Notes under the pieces: generated by a model
What the model saw: only the letters and a program-made list of their open reading frames with translations
The model's database searches: none
What the model was told of the DNA's origin: nothing
Shown: in pieces, positions 24,481-37,260 of the stretch
Layout: each line of letters starts with the position of its first letter
Numbering within the stretch: the stretch's first letter is position 1
Program-made: the position numbers and the translations under genes
Assembly: GCA_009792885.1 (NCBI GenBank)
Contig: WMCF01000016.1
Span: forward strand, 12,492,624-12,556,623
Direction: 5' to 3'
DNA from: Eremophila alpestris peregrina
Lineage: Eukaryota; Chordata; Aves; Passeriformes; Alaudidae
DNA length: 64,000 bases

Positions 24481-27400
24481 ATGCAGTTCTTCATACCAGA
24501 GTGAAATATTGCTCTTTTGCACTTGTCCAGAGCTGTGGTGACCTGAGTTTTCTGCCATTAGTTTTCCATCTGGAAATTCAATCCACCTTCCCAAGGGCTG
24601 CCTCTTCCCCCACTGAGCAGCTCTGAAAGGTGCTGGTGGGGGGAACTGGCTGTCTTCCTGTTGCTGCAGAATGGCATGCTGTGATTTAAATAATCCATCC
24701 TTGAAACTTGGACCTTTCCTTTCTGGTAATAGATTATTCCTAAATGAACTTTAATAAGAGTGCTGGCAGGTAGTTAACAGCAGCAAAGGCAATCATTCTG
24801 AGTATATGTCAGAGCCATAAAACTTAGGAAAGTAAAATATAATGAGGTTTTTTGTCTTATCTGCAAGGTGAAAGGGATAGGAATAAAAATGAATGGATTT
24901 GAGGACCTCATGAAGTACTGTTTATTTCTTTGATAAATGTTACAGCTTGTGCCACATGCCAGTGGAGCAGTCATTTTTGCTGGACATTTAAGCAGCTGTT
25001 TCATCTGATCTGTAAAGCCTGAGCTCAGCTTTAGCTATTGCTGCTAAACCTGGTGCCTTTCCCACTTCCAGTGCTTAACAAGTGTGACTCCAGCTCCAGA
25101 ATTATTCACTTTGCATGTTTACTGACAAACTTCTGCTGGGTGTTTTTCTTGTGCCAAGCATCACCTACATCTGAAAATGCAAAATGTCATCATGAGAGAC
25201 CAAATAAGCCTTCAGTGGGACTTGTACCTGCCTGTACTCAGGGTTAGAGCCTGACACTGCCTTTCCATGCACAGGAGGTGGAGGGGAGGCAGGTGGGCTC
25301 TGACAGGTGGGGGGAGATGAGCCCTGGCCTGGGATTGCTGGGGAAAACCTCCTCTGCCCCTGCCAGATGGAGGCTTTGTGTCTGCCACAGCCAGGTGTGA
25401 ACAGTTCATAGTGTTCCCTAATCCAGACACCTGACAAACACCCTGAAACCTGCAGCAACAAACCCAGATTTTTTGGCCAGGCAAGCTGCAGTGGCAATAA
25501 GTTACTATGTAAGTTCTGCCCAGAGCTTGGCTCATTCTTGTATTTGTCAAAGGGTGTTTTGGGTTGACTTTTTCTTGGGACTTGGAGTAATATGGGAGTG
25601 AAGAAAAGATGCCTCAAACAGGGCAGTGACACATGCAAAAAGAAACAGTGAAAAATGAGAAGACAAGGATCTTAAGGAAAAATCATAACAAAGATCACAT
25701 ACAGGCTACCCACTTGTGCCAGCTCAGCTTTTGGGGTGTTTTTCTAGACTCAGTTAATATATAGCACAGGTTTCCCTTCAGTTAGGAAAAACATTAAAAA
25801 TATATTAATCATCCTTAAACAAAAAAACATGTGTTTGAATGACAGGGGAAAAGCATACAACATCAAAGTAGATATTTCTGAATTTTGAGCACTCTGTCCA
25901 TACCTTCCTCCTGAAGTAATTCCTAACATTTAAAAACATCTCTGCCATCCCCAGGCCTGGCACTGGTGCCTGTGGACTGCTGTGCTGGGCTCCAAGTTTA
26001 GGGGAGGGAGCTGGTACTCTGGGCATTTGCAAGATGATGCCTCCATGTCTTACCTATGTATCTAAATAATTCAGATTCAGCTCAGAATCCTTGAGAAGAG
26101 GACTGTGTCTTCTCTCCCAGCAGATGTGATGGAGTAGCTGTGCTTTCAGAAGCAGCAGTATGACCTCCAGCTTGCCTTTAATGTGGGGAGTTGTTTGTCA
26201 TCCACTGCAGCAGCATCCAGTGACAGAAGGGACAAGAATGCAGCAGGGGAGTGGGAACGGACCTATTCTCATACAGCTTGGGGATATCTAAACAAGCTCA
26301 ATTGGGGCTGTAAATGCAGAGCAGTTGCTGTGGGCACCAAAACTGCCCTTGTTCACCAGGCACTGAGAGGTCTCTGTTTATGCAACATTAAAGCACGTCA
26401 GGATTAGAAACCCAGTGCTTTTAGCACTGTAACAGAGGTGAGTGGTCCCTGAGCACTGAGCCTCCCTTAACTGTAACAGCCAGACTTAGAAAGACTTCAA
26501 CATGCATTTTATCTGGCCTCTATTCAGGAACCATGTGGGCAATTGAAACAGCTGCTTCACTGAGGTCCATGAGATAGAGACACCAAAGATGCTTTCTGAA
26601 CTAGGTCCCAATTGTGTGGTCAGAGGAAGGGGAGGGGAAGAAACAGCAAACTAGAAGGAAAAAGAAGAAAGGATTTCAGAATAGAAATTTGTCCATATTT
26701 ACTCTCAGATACAACTCAAGAGGTGTCAGAATAATAACCTTAAATTTAAAAATACTCAATAGATATTGCACTTGGGAGAAAGGGGCAGGCTTATATCAGA
26801 GGAACATGAGTGTAAAAGAAAACAGATTTTGAGAATTTCTTCTCACTTTGGTTATTATAATCTGGTTGCTAAATTTGTCTGAGAGAAATCTTTTCAGAAA
26901 AGGACTTCATAGCTAGTTCTAGGTGAACATTTGACTTGACTGAAATGAGAAATTAGTATGTGAAATGAACAACTTGGTGCTGTGTTCAGCAAGAAGAGAG
27001 TCAGCTTCATAAAACATCAGAGCACATAAATGAGGCTATGGAGCTCACTTGTTCTCTTTGTGGAGCTTTCCACCCATGCATGAATCACAGCAGCCCCTGA
27101 AGAGTCACACCCCATCCCAAAGGTAATAGGCTGCTCCATGGCAGCTTTTTGGCAATTAATGAGCAATTGTTAGAGAAGACAGGGTCAAAAAGCCATATTT
27201 CAGTCTGGGAGCAGAAGGGATGAGCAGATGGGGGAGTTCATTCCCAGCCTTGAGCCACCTTTGAGATAGTCCAGTGTCTGGGAGCTTCCCATTGGTATGG
27301 AAGGGGCAGCTCCAACAGAATATATTGCTTTTTGCAAGGTGCTCCTCTGGCAGAGATCAACAAAACCAGCACTCAGTCCTCCCCCAGTACTACAGGTCCT

Positions 27401-30400
27401 CAGGCCACTGTGCAGAGCAAACATCCCTTTTCCCTGTTTTGGTTTTCTCAGACGTGCAGAACTATTCTTAGAAATCCTCTTTCTACCCTCATTATCTACT
27501 TTGTCTATCTTGTATTGCAGCACGTTATTTTCCTTGAACAACATCTGAAACATGCCAACATATCCAGCACAGCTAATTTGCAGACCAGCAAACTTGTTTT
27601 CAGCACCTTCTAATCTCTTAGAGAAAGACTCCGCTTAATTTTCTGCAGCAGAGCCAGTCTGTGAGGAGTCTGTTCTTTCATGGCTCAAACCCTGTCCTGA
27701 AGCACCAGGGGTTTCACATCTGACATACCCATATGCCACTCAGGACTTGCAAGAATGGATACAATTCCATTTACTGCCAGACTGCTTGGGTGGTGTTGGA
27801 AGTTTGTTTTTAAACATGATGAAAACAGAAGCCCTACTTACCCCTTTCTCCAGTGTCACCTCAGCAATCATAAAAAATTTCCAAAAGAGGCACAGCCAAG
27901 CAGCCAGAGACAAGTGACTGCATGGTCTGACTGTCTCTCTCTTCCCTGTGAACTGATGGGGAGGAAGAAATGACCCTTGGGCCTGTGTTTTTGAAAGTGT
28001 AACAGGTGAAAAAGGAACTAGTACATTTATGGAGAATTAATCCTTTGGGGACTGTTAAAACCTATGGTGCAGGTGAAGTCCCTGGCTCTGGATGTCCTTA
28101 TGACTGGAAGTTCAAACAGCCAGTGGTGGAGAGGGTGCCACTGACACTTGTCTTTAGGTGTATCTTCAGATTCAGATGAACTCTCTCCTTGGCTGCCAGG
28201 GCTGCTGTCAGAGGCACTACAGAGCTGGGTGAACCTTTGGTCTGATGCAGTACTGACACCCTTGTTTGAAAAGCTTAGGTCTTGTCATCTTAAGGAAGTG
28301 AGCAAGTTTCTTTTGCAAACTTAGAAGAGCCACTCTCACCATTTAAAGTACACTTCCTTGCTTACCATACTCCTGGTTGTAGAAGACCTCTGAGACTGGA
28401 GAGCACCAGGAACTCAAAATCAGTGCTTTAGGGTATACTGCATGAAATTATGGGTCTAAAAATTCCAGTAATGCATCCAGTATCTATTGCTCCTCTCACT
28501 TTGTTCAGCCCCTGAAGAAAAAGACAAATGCCCTTTTCTTTCTATGCTAATTGGAACGAGGAAGGAGATAGCTGGTAAAACCTACTGATAAGATTTAGAC
28601 AGAGGTGCCAACAATTCCCAAGAAGATGTGGAACATAAAATGTAAAGCTTTTCCCAGAAGAGCAATTTCTAACCACACTGCTAATTCTGCAAGACAAATG
28701 CAAGAGAAGTACTTTCTGTTTACTCTGTCAAATCAACTTCAAACGCAGGGCAGACCTCCTTTACTCCCAGACATAGACAGGGACACTGCTGTGATGTCAA
28801 ATTTGTCCACCACAGCTCCAGCATGTTTTGCTTTCTAATTTATGGGTTGTCATTTGTTATGCAGTTTCCCTGTTCCCAGACCTTCCACACAGCACATTGC
28901 TAACGAGCTCCTTGTCCCTGAAGATAGGTATTGATAAATGCTGGGCAGGCAGCAGGCTGCCCTTTATAGAGAAGCTTCCTCCCAGTAAAAGCTGTAATGG
29001 CAGCAGATGTATTGTAGAATCAAATGGGATCAATATGTTCTGCTCAGACTGAAGACAGTGAGGCTTACTCTGAGCAAAGCAGAGGTGAATTCCAAAAGAG
29101 ATGTTCCAGGTCTCGTATAATGGGGATTATGAGACCACTGAGCCACATAAGATATTTTAAAGCCTATTCAGCAAGTTTGCTGGCAAGCTTGCTGCATAAT
29201 CAGGTATCAAATGGCCAGTGGTGTGGAGTCCATCCTGATAACTTCCTTGTTCACTGTGATATTGGATACAGGAGCCTCCACCAGAGTTTTGGAGAGTGCT
29301 ACAGGAACTGCTTTCTGTCCCCCCTGTCTGTGAGGGCATTGCCTTTGCTGTGGTGTTCCTGTCAAAATCAGAAACTGCCACAAGTGACTCATTTTCCATG
29401 AGTGATGAGGATTCGAAAGGAAAATATAAAAAGAGTTAATGGAAGCAGGGGGATGTTTCTGAGTTAGTTGGCCATGTAAATTTTGAGTAGGGCTTCCCAA
29501 ACATAACTTCCAATATTTGAGTTAAGTGAATTAACAAGGAGCTATTGAAGCAATGAGCAATGAGCACTGGATATTTGGCTGCCACAATGTGGTTTTGATC
29601 ACAGGCACATTGGAAGGACTGTATAAATTTCCTTTCTTTACAAAAGTCTTAAAGTACCTAATTTGGGTTTTGGGTTTTTTTCAAATTTGTGAGATAAAAT
29701 ATAACTACCCTTTTTTTTGGTATTGATTTTTACTCATCCTCTCAACACTCCTTTCCTGTGATGTGATCTAATTTTGTCTGCTTTCCTGATGGTAAATGAA
29801 AACATCCTGGGAATGCAATATGGGCACAGGCACAAACTTTAAAAGCAAGGAGTGATCAAAGGCAGTGCTGGCTAACCACTGAACAGCTTCTAATTGGAGA
29901 GCAAACTGAATGATAAGGAGTAATTATTCATACATAAGCCACATAATTTAGACAAACAACTTGTAAAACACAGCAATCAACCTGCACTGTGATCTCTTTT
30001 TTAATTAGAAGTCATATTTGGGATCAGTGGGAGGATCCTTCTGGTTTAAAAGTGGGGAAAAATGCAAGCTTTTCATAATAATTCACCTGCTTATCTAGGT
30101 AAATGCAAGCCAAATGTGGCATTCTTGCCTTGCTGCATCATTGCAAAGAACTAACCTTGCCATAGTGGAGCTTGAATGTCTTTCCCTGTCTCAAAGGAGA
30201 CACACAAAATATTCATGATGGTTTCTCTCTGTGTCACATTATGTGAAGTGTTGCACAGTTAATTTGCTTTCAGCACATATTGTAAAAGCCACTAGACTTT
30301 TGATTTCAATACAGAATTTAAACATCTCTTTTTCCAGGATATTATCATATATTTGTTGGTTGGTACTTTCTTTATTTCTGTATTTCTGGGGTTTTAAACA

Positions 30401-31480
30401 TTTCTGGGTCCTTCCTGATATTTGCAGCACTTCCTAATTAATGTGTCATGCATATTTAGTTAGTGTGCTGAGTGCTTCCACTTAGGGATATTAAAGATGT
30501 TAAATAAAATTGGTTCTAGTATTTATCCAGCAATCACTTGCTCTTTGCCCTTATAAAGACATTTATGACAACATGCTCTATCCATTGCAGTTTTTTTCCC
30601 CTCACTTAATATTCTGCTGCTATATTGGTCTTGGCTATTTCTAATGGAATCTTCCCCAAATTATAATCAAGAGTCTGATATTAAGAATCTGGACTTTTGT
30701 ATAGAATTGAATTTTTAAAAATCTAATTGAACTTGAGTCTTTTGGATTTTTCAGCTTGTCTAAAGCAATGTAACAATTTCTCCACTTGCAGCCTTGGTTG
30801 CTGCTGATTACTGTGTGCCATGGCAAGGCCTTTCATTATCTGTTTTGGCTGATTGCTTCATTGCTTCCTAAAGGTGGATTTATTGCACCATTCTTGCATG
30901 CACCTTTCCCTCCCTCCCAATGATTAGCCATCCCTTTGCTTTCCTGCTCCTCCCACAGCTTGCTGCCAATTCCTGCTCTGCTTAATCTTTGGAAATTACT
31001 CAGTTGTTACTCATCATTCAACTGATACTGAAATATTTCGTTTCTGTTCAGTAAATATCAATTCTCAATACTAATACATCATGCTTGGAAAAAGACCAGT
31101 GCCATATTAAGAACCTATTAATGTACTGAAGTGAAATGACTCTCAGAAAGGAATAATTCATTCAAAATTTTAATGAGATCAGTTAATTTAGTTTTTGGAA
31201 ATGGTCAAACTTGGTCTAACATTCAATTATAGACACAGAATAAATCTTCTATTTATGATGCTTCTGAGAACACTCACTGCAAGGAAATTTTTTAAAAGAC
31301 TTTTTTTTATCAATACAATCTCACTTTTTAGAGGCTCTTCATGAATGCAATATGATGAAAAATCATGGGAAAACAGAGTAGTGTTTGAGGATGCAAGATG
31401 GTTTAGGTGAACAGTGCAAATACTTGTAGTGCAGGCTGGGTTTCACTATGTTAAGGGAACCAGGGACTTTACATAAACTC

Positions 31481-31766
31481 CAGCTAGAGCAGAATGTGGC
31501 TGCCAGGTTTCTTATGAAAAGGAGATGACAGGAGCACATTCGATTTATTTTGAAAATGTATTGGCTGCCAGTCAAATACCATACTGGTTTTGAAATTGCT
31601 TTCCTTGTTTGTAAGGTGTTACACAGTCCCAGCCTATCTATTGGACAGTCTTTGTCCTCACATTCCTGGTCAATCGCTGTGATTTACTCAGTTCCAAGAG
31701 TCCTCTAAAGACAGGGACTTTAATTTCTTACTGACAGTTTCTTCTCCAGAAGTTAATGTCCCTGAT
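31481..31766 (+). mobile_element. Fossil of an L2-type LINE reverse transcriptase C-terminal region
   Basis: One + strand frame starting near 31,484 gives a peptide with the marks of the region after the reverse transcriptase core of L2/CR1-clade LINEs. QNVAARFL is encoded at about 31,490-31,513. Twenty-two codons after the N of that motif, in the same frame, comes YWLPVKY (31,559-31,579), and FEIAF then VCKVLH follow where family members have FKI and YKALHG. An in-frame stop at 31,526 and others near 31,708 show it is dead. A weak match to the APKLWNSLP region follows near 31,745-31,766 in a shifted frame. No CR1 tail is attached. High divergence suggests an insertion predating modern birds. 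L3 or an old CR1 is the alternative. Confidence 0.7.
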
Positions 31767-31993
31767 TTTTGCTGGAGCCCTGATGGAGAATTTCCCTGAC
31801 CCAGGGGAGCAGTGGCTCAGAGCTGGAGCTGGGCACACTGCTAAGTGCCTTGCTGAATTCATCTCTCTGTATGACATTAAATTCAGTTGCTTTGCACTGC
31901 ACAGAGAGAATCAGGATTTTGCTTGTTTGAAAGTTCAATACAAAGTGGTAACTTCATTTTCCATTTTAGCTTTTCTGATGAATTGATTATACT

Positions 31994-32063
31994 AAAAAAA
32001 ACCAAAAACAAAAACCAACAAAACAAACCCAACCCAAAACCACCAGAAAAAGACCCAAAACCG
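31994..32063. repeat. A+C-only low-complexity tract
   Basis: About 70 bases made almost entirely of A and C (CAAAA, CCAACAAAAC and similar units) with essentially no G or T on the + strand. It is similar in style to smaller tracts near 1,697-1,740 and 22,801-22,822, and complementary in style to the G+T tract at 39,642-39,813. Confidence 0.8.
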
Positions 32064-34933
32064 CTGAGGGTTAGTTTTCTGTGCCAGTCATTGTGCAATA
32101 TTTTCATGACAGCTGGTAGAAACACATTTTTTGTCCCATGTCAGATTTAATCTGATTTTTTCTTTCAATTATTATGCAGAAAATCTTTACGATTTATGAC
32201 AGGTTTTTATTTTGTAAAAAATCAGTGTCAGATACGCTTGTGGATTTGTTTCGCCACCACATTTTTTTCTGCTTTCATTGTTTTCTGCATTTTTTCCTTT
32301 GCTCTCCTTTTTTGCCTGCACTTTGTATAAAGTTCTGCAGTCATGATTTTACATGTCAAAAATGCCTTTTTCTTCCTTCCCACTCACACATATTGAGAAA
32401 CATTCCAAACTTTTGATAAATTAGAGTGGTAATGTTGTAATGCTCCACATTTTACCACATTTCTTCAGCTTTGGAAAAACGTTTGAACCTTTTTGAATGT
32501 GCAGCTCTTAGCATGACAGTGACATCAGGGGAGAGGGGAAAAAGAAGAGAAAAAAAAGAGAAAGGAGCCAATATTCTTTCTCAAGGACATGCATCTATAT
32601 ATCAGCTTTTTCTTTTTTTTTCTTGAAGAAACCTTTCTCTAAAAAAGACAAACTCACCTTGCTTTTTCCACTAAACAGGTGGTAGATGGGACTGGAAACT
32701 TTTGGTTTATTTTTACAACCACTTCGTTTATTTTCTCCAAGTCACTAAAGAACGTGATTTATTCTTTTTATTTTTCCCTTTTTTTTTTTCCCCACAAGGA
32801 TATCATCTTTCCTGCTGCTGTTTAATGTTTTACAGTTTAATTAAGTTCATTCCATAATTTGAAAACCACAAATAGGCGTTTTTTTCCAACTGAAATAAGA
32901 TGGTAGCTTAGGATCAAATAAGCCACTGCCAGTGCCACCCACTGCCACCCATTACTGTGACCTGAGTGGGACCTGAAACCTCTCCACCTGCAGTGCCCCA
33001 GCTGCTGAACGATGCCTCTCTTGGCTCTTGTTTTACAGGGTTTTGAACTTGTGAAATGATTTTTCTAAGACATTCATATTTAAAAATACCAGCTGAAAAA
33101 CTCCAGAAACTTAAAAAAGGAGGTGATTACTGGCCAAGCCTTTTAAAGGCAGGTACCAGGCAGAAAGAAAATGAGTTATTTGCAGTCGTGCTACCAATTA
33201 AGTACGTGGGAAAGTAAAAATCAGTGCCCTCTGTGTATTCTTGCCTTTTGCATGTAGAACTTAGTTGTAATAATAATGAATCCCTCCTTTCCTTTTTGCC
33301 TGACCACTAAAAATGCTTTTTCTCCCTGGGGAGACAGACCAAGATACTTTGCCAAGGGTGTGTTTTATTTCTCTCAGTACTTCTGCTGCTCTTTTTTCTT
33401 TAACCAATGTGGCGTATACTCATAATTTTTTATAAAGCACAAAATAAGGATAAACATAGCTGTGCATAGTTACAGTTCTGCAAAGCCAGGTTCCTTTCCA
33501 ATAGCTTCTGTTCCTTTCTCTCCTGCTCTTATTTTTTAATTTTTCTTGGACAGATGGTCCTACCTTTATTCTCCTTTCAACATTGCACAGTAAAGTTTCT
33601 GTCCAGTTCTGTTTTGTTTAAGTTTGTGCATGAATTTCCTACAGTACTAAAGAGTGAATTAATGCTGCTGACTTCTTTACAGGACCATGTCAATACCTCT
33701 TATTTCATATTGGCAACATCCCTTCCATGTTACACTTACTCCTTCACTGAGCACCAGTAATTTTGTTGATTTACTAAGTTGGTGATGTGCACAAATGAAG
33801 GGAAAGATGAGATACTGCAAAGTATTTCTACTTGTGGTCTAACTGGAATATTCAGAGCTCTCCTGGGCAAAATTGGAGCGCTTTGGGAGTGAAACAAGCA
33901 GAATTTTTGTTGTGGTTTTGTTTATTTGGATCAAAATTGGGAGCAGTTTGTGTCTTGCAACACTTGCAACAAGTGGAATGGGTCAGGGAGAATTACCCGA
34001 AATAAATCTGTCTTTGGCCAATTTCTAGACGAAAAGCAAGTGAATGAACAATTGTTCTGCATTAGCAAGAAAACTTGCTAATATTACCTTTCATGTTTGT
34101 AAAGTGCTTGCAATTTTTTCCTCAGATTTACTCTTTGAATCCCAAACTGTCTTCAGTCCTTCAATGATTACATGCCTGGCATTATCCCAAAGACAGCAGC
34201 AGCCTCTCCCATGGTGGGATGCCAGGATGAGAAAATAATAAAAAACATCCAAACATGTAAAGAAAGTATTGGTATCTTTCTTAATGTATGCTTTTTACAA
34301 GCAAAGAACCAGTATTTGCAACAGGAGAAAAAGCCTGATAAAATACTACCCAGATACTATTGTTTTTGCTCCCTTTTTGAGTTTCTAAATACTTAATAAT
34401 GATCCTCTTCTGCACAAGCTTTCTTTGATATTCAGACTCCATTGCAATGAACTGCTCCTGTCTCAGAAAGAAAAGCTGTAGCACCATATGGGAATGAATA
34501 AAAACAAATACATCCAACAAAGGCAGTCCTGAGCTTGACATGAAGTTTGCTAGCACCAAGTAGAAAGAACATAAATACTATGTACAATAAATCAGTATAA
34601 CTATAGAAACACCATTAGAGGGAGCTCTGTTACTTAAGCCAATAGTTTCAATCTGACAGACTGGTAATCAAGCTACAAATTTGATTAAAAAATAAAATAA
34701 CTTCAGCTCTAAGCACAGCCATCAAAAGAGCACTTTGAGTGTGGGTATCTTTCTTGCTGAAAGAGCACACTGGTGTCAGGTTGCTCCGTGTAATAGTATC
34801 TGTAGAAGTAGAAAAACTGACTCAGTCCTTTTCATTTTCCTTGTTCTCCCCTCCCTCCATATTCCTCAAAGTACTGAGATAGTGGTTTGAAAGTAATTAT
34901 TCTTTATTCTTTCAAACATGTGCTGTTTTCCCC

Positions 34934-34950
34934 TTTTTTTTTTTTTTTTT
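34934..34950. repeat. Poly-T run
   Basis: About 17 consecutive T. No associated retroposon was recognised. Confidence 0.85.
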
Positions 34951-35799
34951 GGTGCATAATCCGGATGTATGTGTACAGTAAGTGAGCATGGGAAACTGTG
35001 GGACCTGGGATTGGTAAATATTCTATAATGTTATCTCTACAGAATGCAGAGTTGAAAGGAAATAAAAATGTATCTTAGAATTAGCTAGTGATGAAAGGAA
35101 GAAATAATATAAAAGGGAGAAATTACCACTGTTCTCTTACTATATATCTACTTTAGAATACATGAGGTATAATTCTGTAATTTTTGCATTGCTTATTTTT
35201 CTTCCTTTTCTGAATCTTGTAAATCCTTTACATAGTTTATTAATTGGTCAAATGTCAGTCACTGAAAAATTATCCTGTGTGTTTCTTACCAGCAGTAGAT
35301 TTGATGAGATTTCCCCACCTTTGGTCTACAGAGTGCTTAATGCTTATTCTTGAAGGGGGTTTTTGGCTCTCAGTTTGACTCCTTCTTCATCCAGTGATGC
35401 TTAAACCAAAGTCTGCAGAAGGGGAGAATTCTAAAATAGCTTCCATTTTTTTTTTTATTTTGTAAAAATAGTGCAGCAGAGAAAAGGGACTTAACTTGGG
35501 TCACTAGCAAAGAACAGGTTGCAGTGAATGTTAATCTCCTATTACAGATAACAGTGTGTCCATGCAGCAGTTCAGTGTCAGGCACAAATTCTCAGGAAAG
35601 CAGGCTTTGCTGGCTCTGCTGCTGACAGAACAACTGCTATCTCACAGGGAGGCTGCTTATGATACTCTGAGATGGGATCATTCTCAATACTTTAAATTCT
35701 TGATCCTAGAAAGCCAATAAATTTCATCTGTCTAAAAGCAGAAGACAGGAGAAATAAGTAAACACAGAAAAGGAAAGCTGGGCTGTGCTTCCTGTGTCC

Positions 35800-36010
35800 A
35801 AGTGCGAAGAGAGGAGCTCCCCTGTTCGTGTGCAGAGCCAAGGCAGCAGGGCTGGGCTGGGCGGGAGCACAAGGCAGTGCCTAGCACGGGTCACACCCCA
35901 GCACGGCTCGGATGCAGCAGCCAGACATCGCTGCCTGCTGGCTCCTGGGCTGGGGAGAGCTCCTGCCCTCCTCGGGGGCTCCGTGCTTCCCAGTCACATC
36001 CCAAACCAGG
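35800..36010. other. Small CpG-containing GC-rich patch
   Basis: A block of about 210 bases with roughly nine CpG dinucleotides in otherwise CpG-poor DNA. Overlapping frames on both strands (for example 35,785-36,027 plus) reflect composition. It is too short for a formal CpG island and no core promoter motif was recognised. Confidence 0.5.
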
Positions 36011-36679
36011 ACATTCATTGGATTTGAGCACTTGATATGAATTAGTGAGCCAGTTTATAAAATGGTGTAGTCCCTGACTAGATGCCACAAGTGCAATAGT
36101 CCTGAATAAATATGGACTGACTGAAGAATAGCAGCCATATCTGAGCAAACAGCCATCAGCACTGGGTTTCTTTTCCTCCTCTTGTGTGGCCTCTCTTCTT
36201 ACACTTCTGGTAGCTTGTCAGCACTTCCTTTAAAAGTAACACAAAGCCCCCTGAACCTCCCGAACAATGAAAAATGAATTACCATAATGTATAATAAATA
36301 AGAATCGCCTCTTAAATCAGTCAGTGGCTTTGTTGAAGGGGTCCCAAAGCCTTTTGTGTTTCCAGAGCTGCTGGGAAGAGAGTTAGGTCACACTATCCTC
36401 AGGAAAGATGGCTGGAGCAGTGGGGAAGGGGGTTTTCTTACTTTTTTTTTTAATTGCAAGAGGACAGAACAGCAGCGTTCAGGGGAATGAGTCACAGTGA
36501 CCAACTCAGGGACTCAGGAATTACAGACAAAGCTGTGAAATAAATTTTAATATTAAAAAGTGGTGTTTAAAATTAATTAGTCTAGATAAACTGGTGGCAA
36601 CATGAACACCTTGGCTCACACTGTGGAGTACCTAATCCAGGAATGTGTATTTCCACTGACATGAAGCCCTTTGCTGTGC

Positions 36680-36703
36680 TTTTTTTTTTGGTTTTTTTTT
36701 TTT
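36680..36703. repeat. T-rich run with a GG interruption
   Basis: Two poly-T runs of about 10-12 bases separated by GG. A simple low-complexity tract. Confidence 0.85.
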
Positions 36704-37039
36704 GGTCCTCTCCCAGAAATCTGTGGTACTATCTCTGAAGCCAGATCCCATCCAATGGTAAGATAGCCAAGATCTGGTCCTTACGAGAAACTGAAATATT
36801 TCTTCCTGAAAGTCAAAGGAGACATGAAATCTGAGTGCTGACAAATGTGGGCAATATTGGGAAAAATGTTGAACGAGAATAAGAAATTAGTTAATAACAC
36901 TGTTATTTACTTTGCCTGGATTTCCACACCCTCCCTGGCAAATCTTTTTTGCATCAGAAGAGAATCTGGGTAATTTGAGACTTCAGTCAGTAGTGCAAAT
37001 ACAGCAGAATACCAGAGGCAGTGCTTTCCTGCATTTATT

Positions 37040-37260
37040 GTGCAGGAGCACTGATTGCAGGCAATTGTATTGATCCATTCAGCCACTCATTTCACTGCAT
37101 TGGAAAATGAATTAATTTTGACAGGCTTTGGCAAGAACTCATTAGTCTGCAGCTTAATGCTTAATAAGCTGTCATCTCCCCTTTAACAGTGTAAGACCAA
37201 TTGCCAGACAGCCTGGGGATGCAGGGAAATTGGAAAACTTCATTTTTATCTCAAATTAGA
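37040..37260. promoter_or_regulatory. Possible conserved non-coding element
   Basis: Non-repetitive AT-rich block with TTTGGCAAGAA near 37,127 (NFI half-site-like), GAATTAATTTTG (homeodomain-like) near 37,109 and a second NFI-like TTGCCAGAC near 37,200. The clustering and texture suggest a developmental enhancer, but this is pattern-based only. Confidence 0.25.

Larger units (their letters stand above)
19893..31480. other. Non-coding stretch, mostly AT-rich
   Basis: About 11.6 kb without a recognisable gene or transposon. Frames up to 157 codons (25,165-25,638 minus) coincide with a G-rich patch at about 25,260-25,380 and have no domain. It contains an AT palindrome (22,431-22,452), octamer motifs at 20,825, 23,457 and 24,369, an A/C-rich patch at 22,801-22,822, and an AT-rich segment around 23,850-24,480. 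Confidence 0.6.
31767..35799. other. Non-coding stretch with A/C-rich and T-rich runs
   Basis: No gene recognised. It includes an A/C-rich low-complexity tract at 31,994-32,063, T-rich patches near 32,610 and 32,780, and a run of about 17 T at 34,934-34,950. All frames are short. Confidence 0.6.

Noticed and set aside
25260..25330. G-rich segment considered as a G-quadruplex
   Set aside because: Loops between the G runs are long (about 8 and 11 bases), so a stable structure is unlikely.
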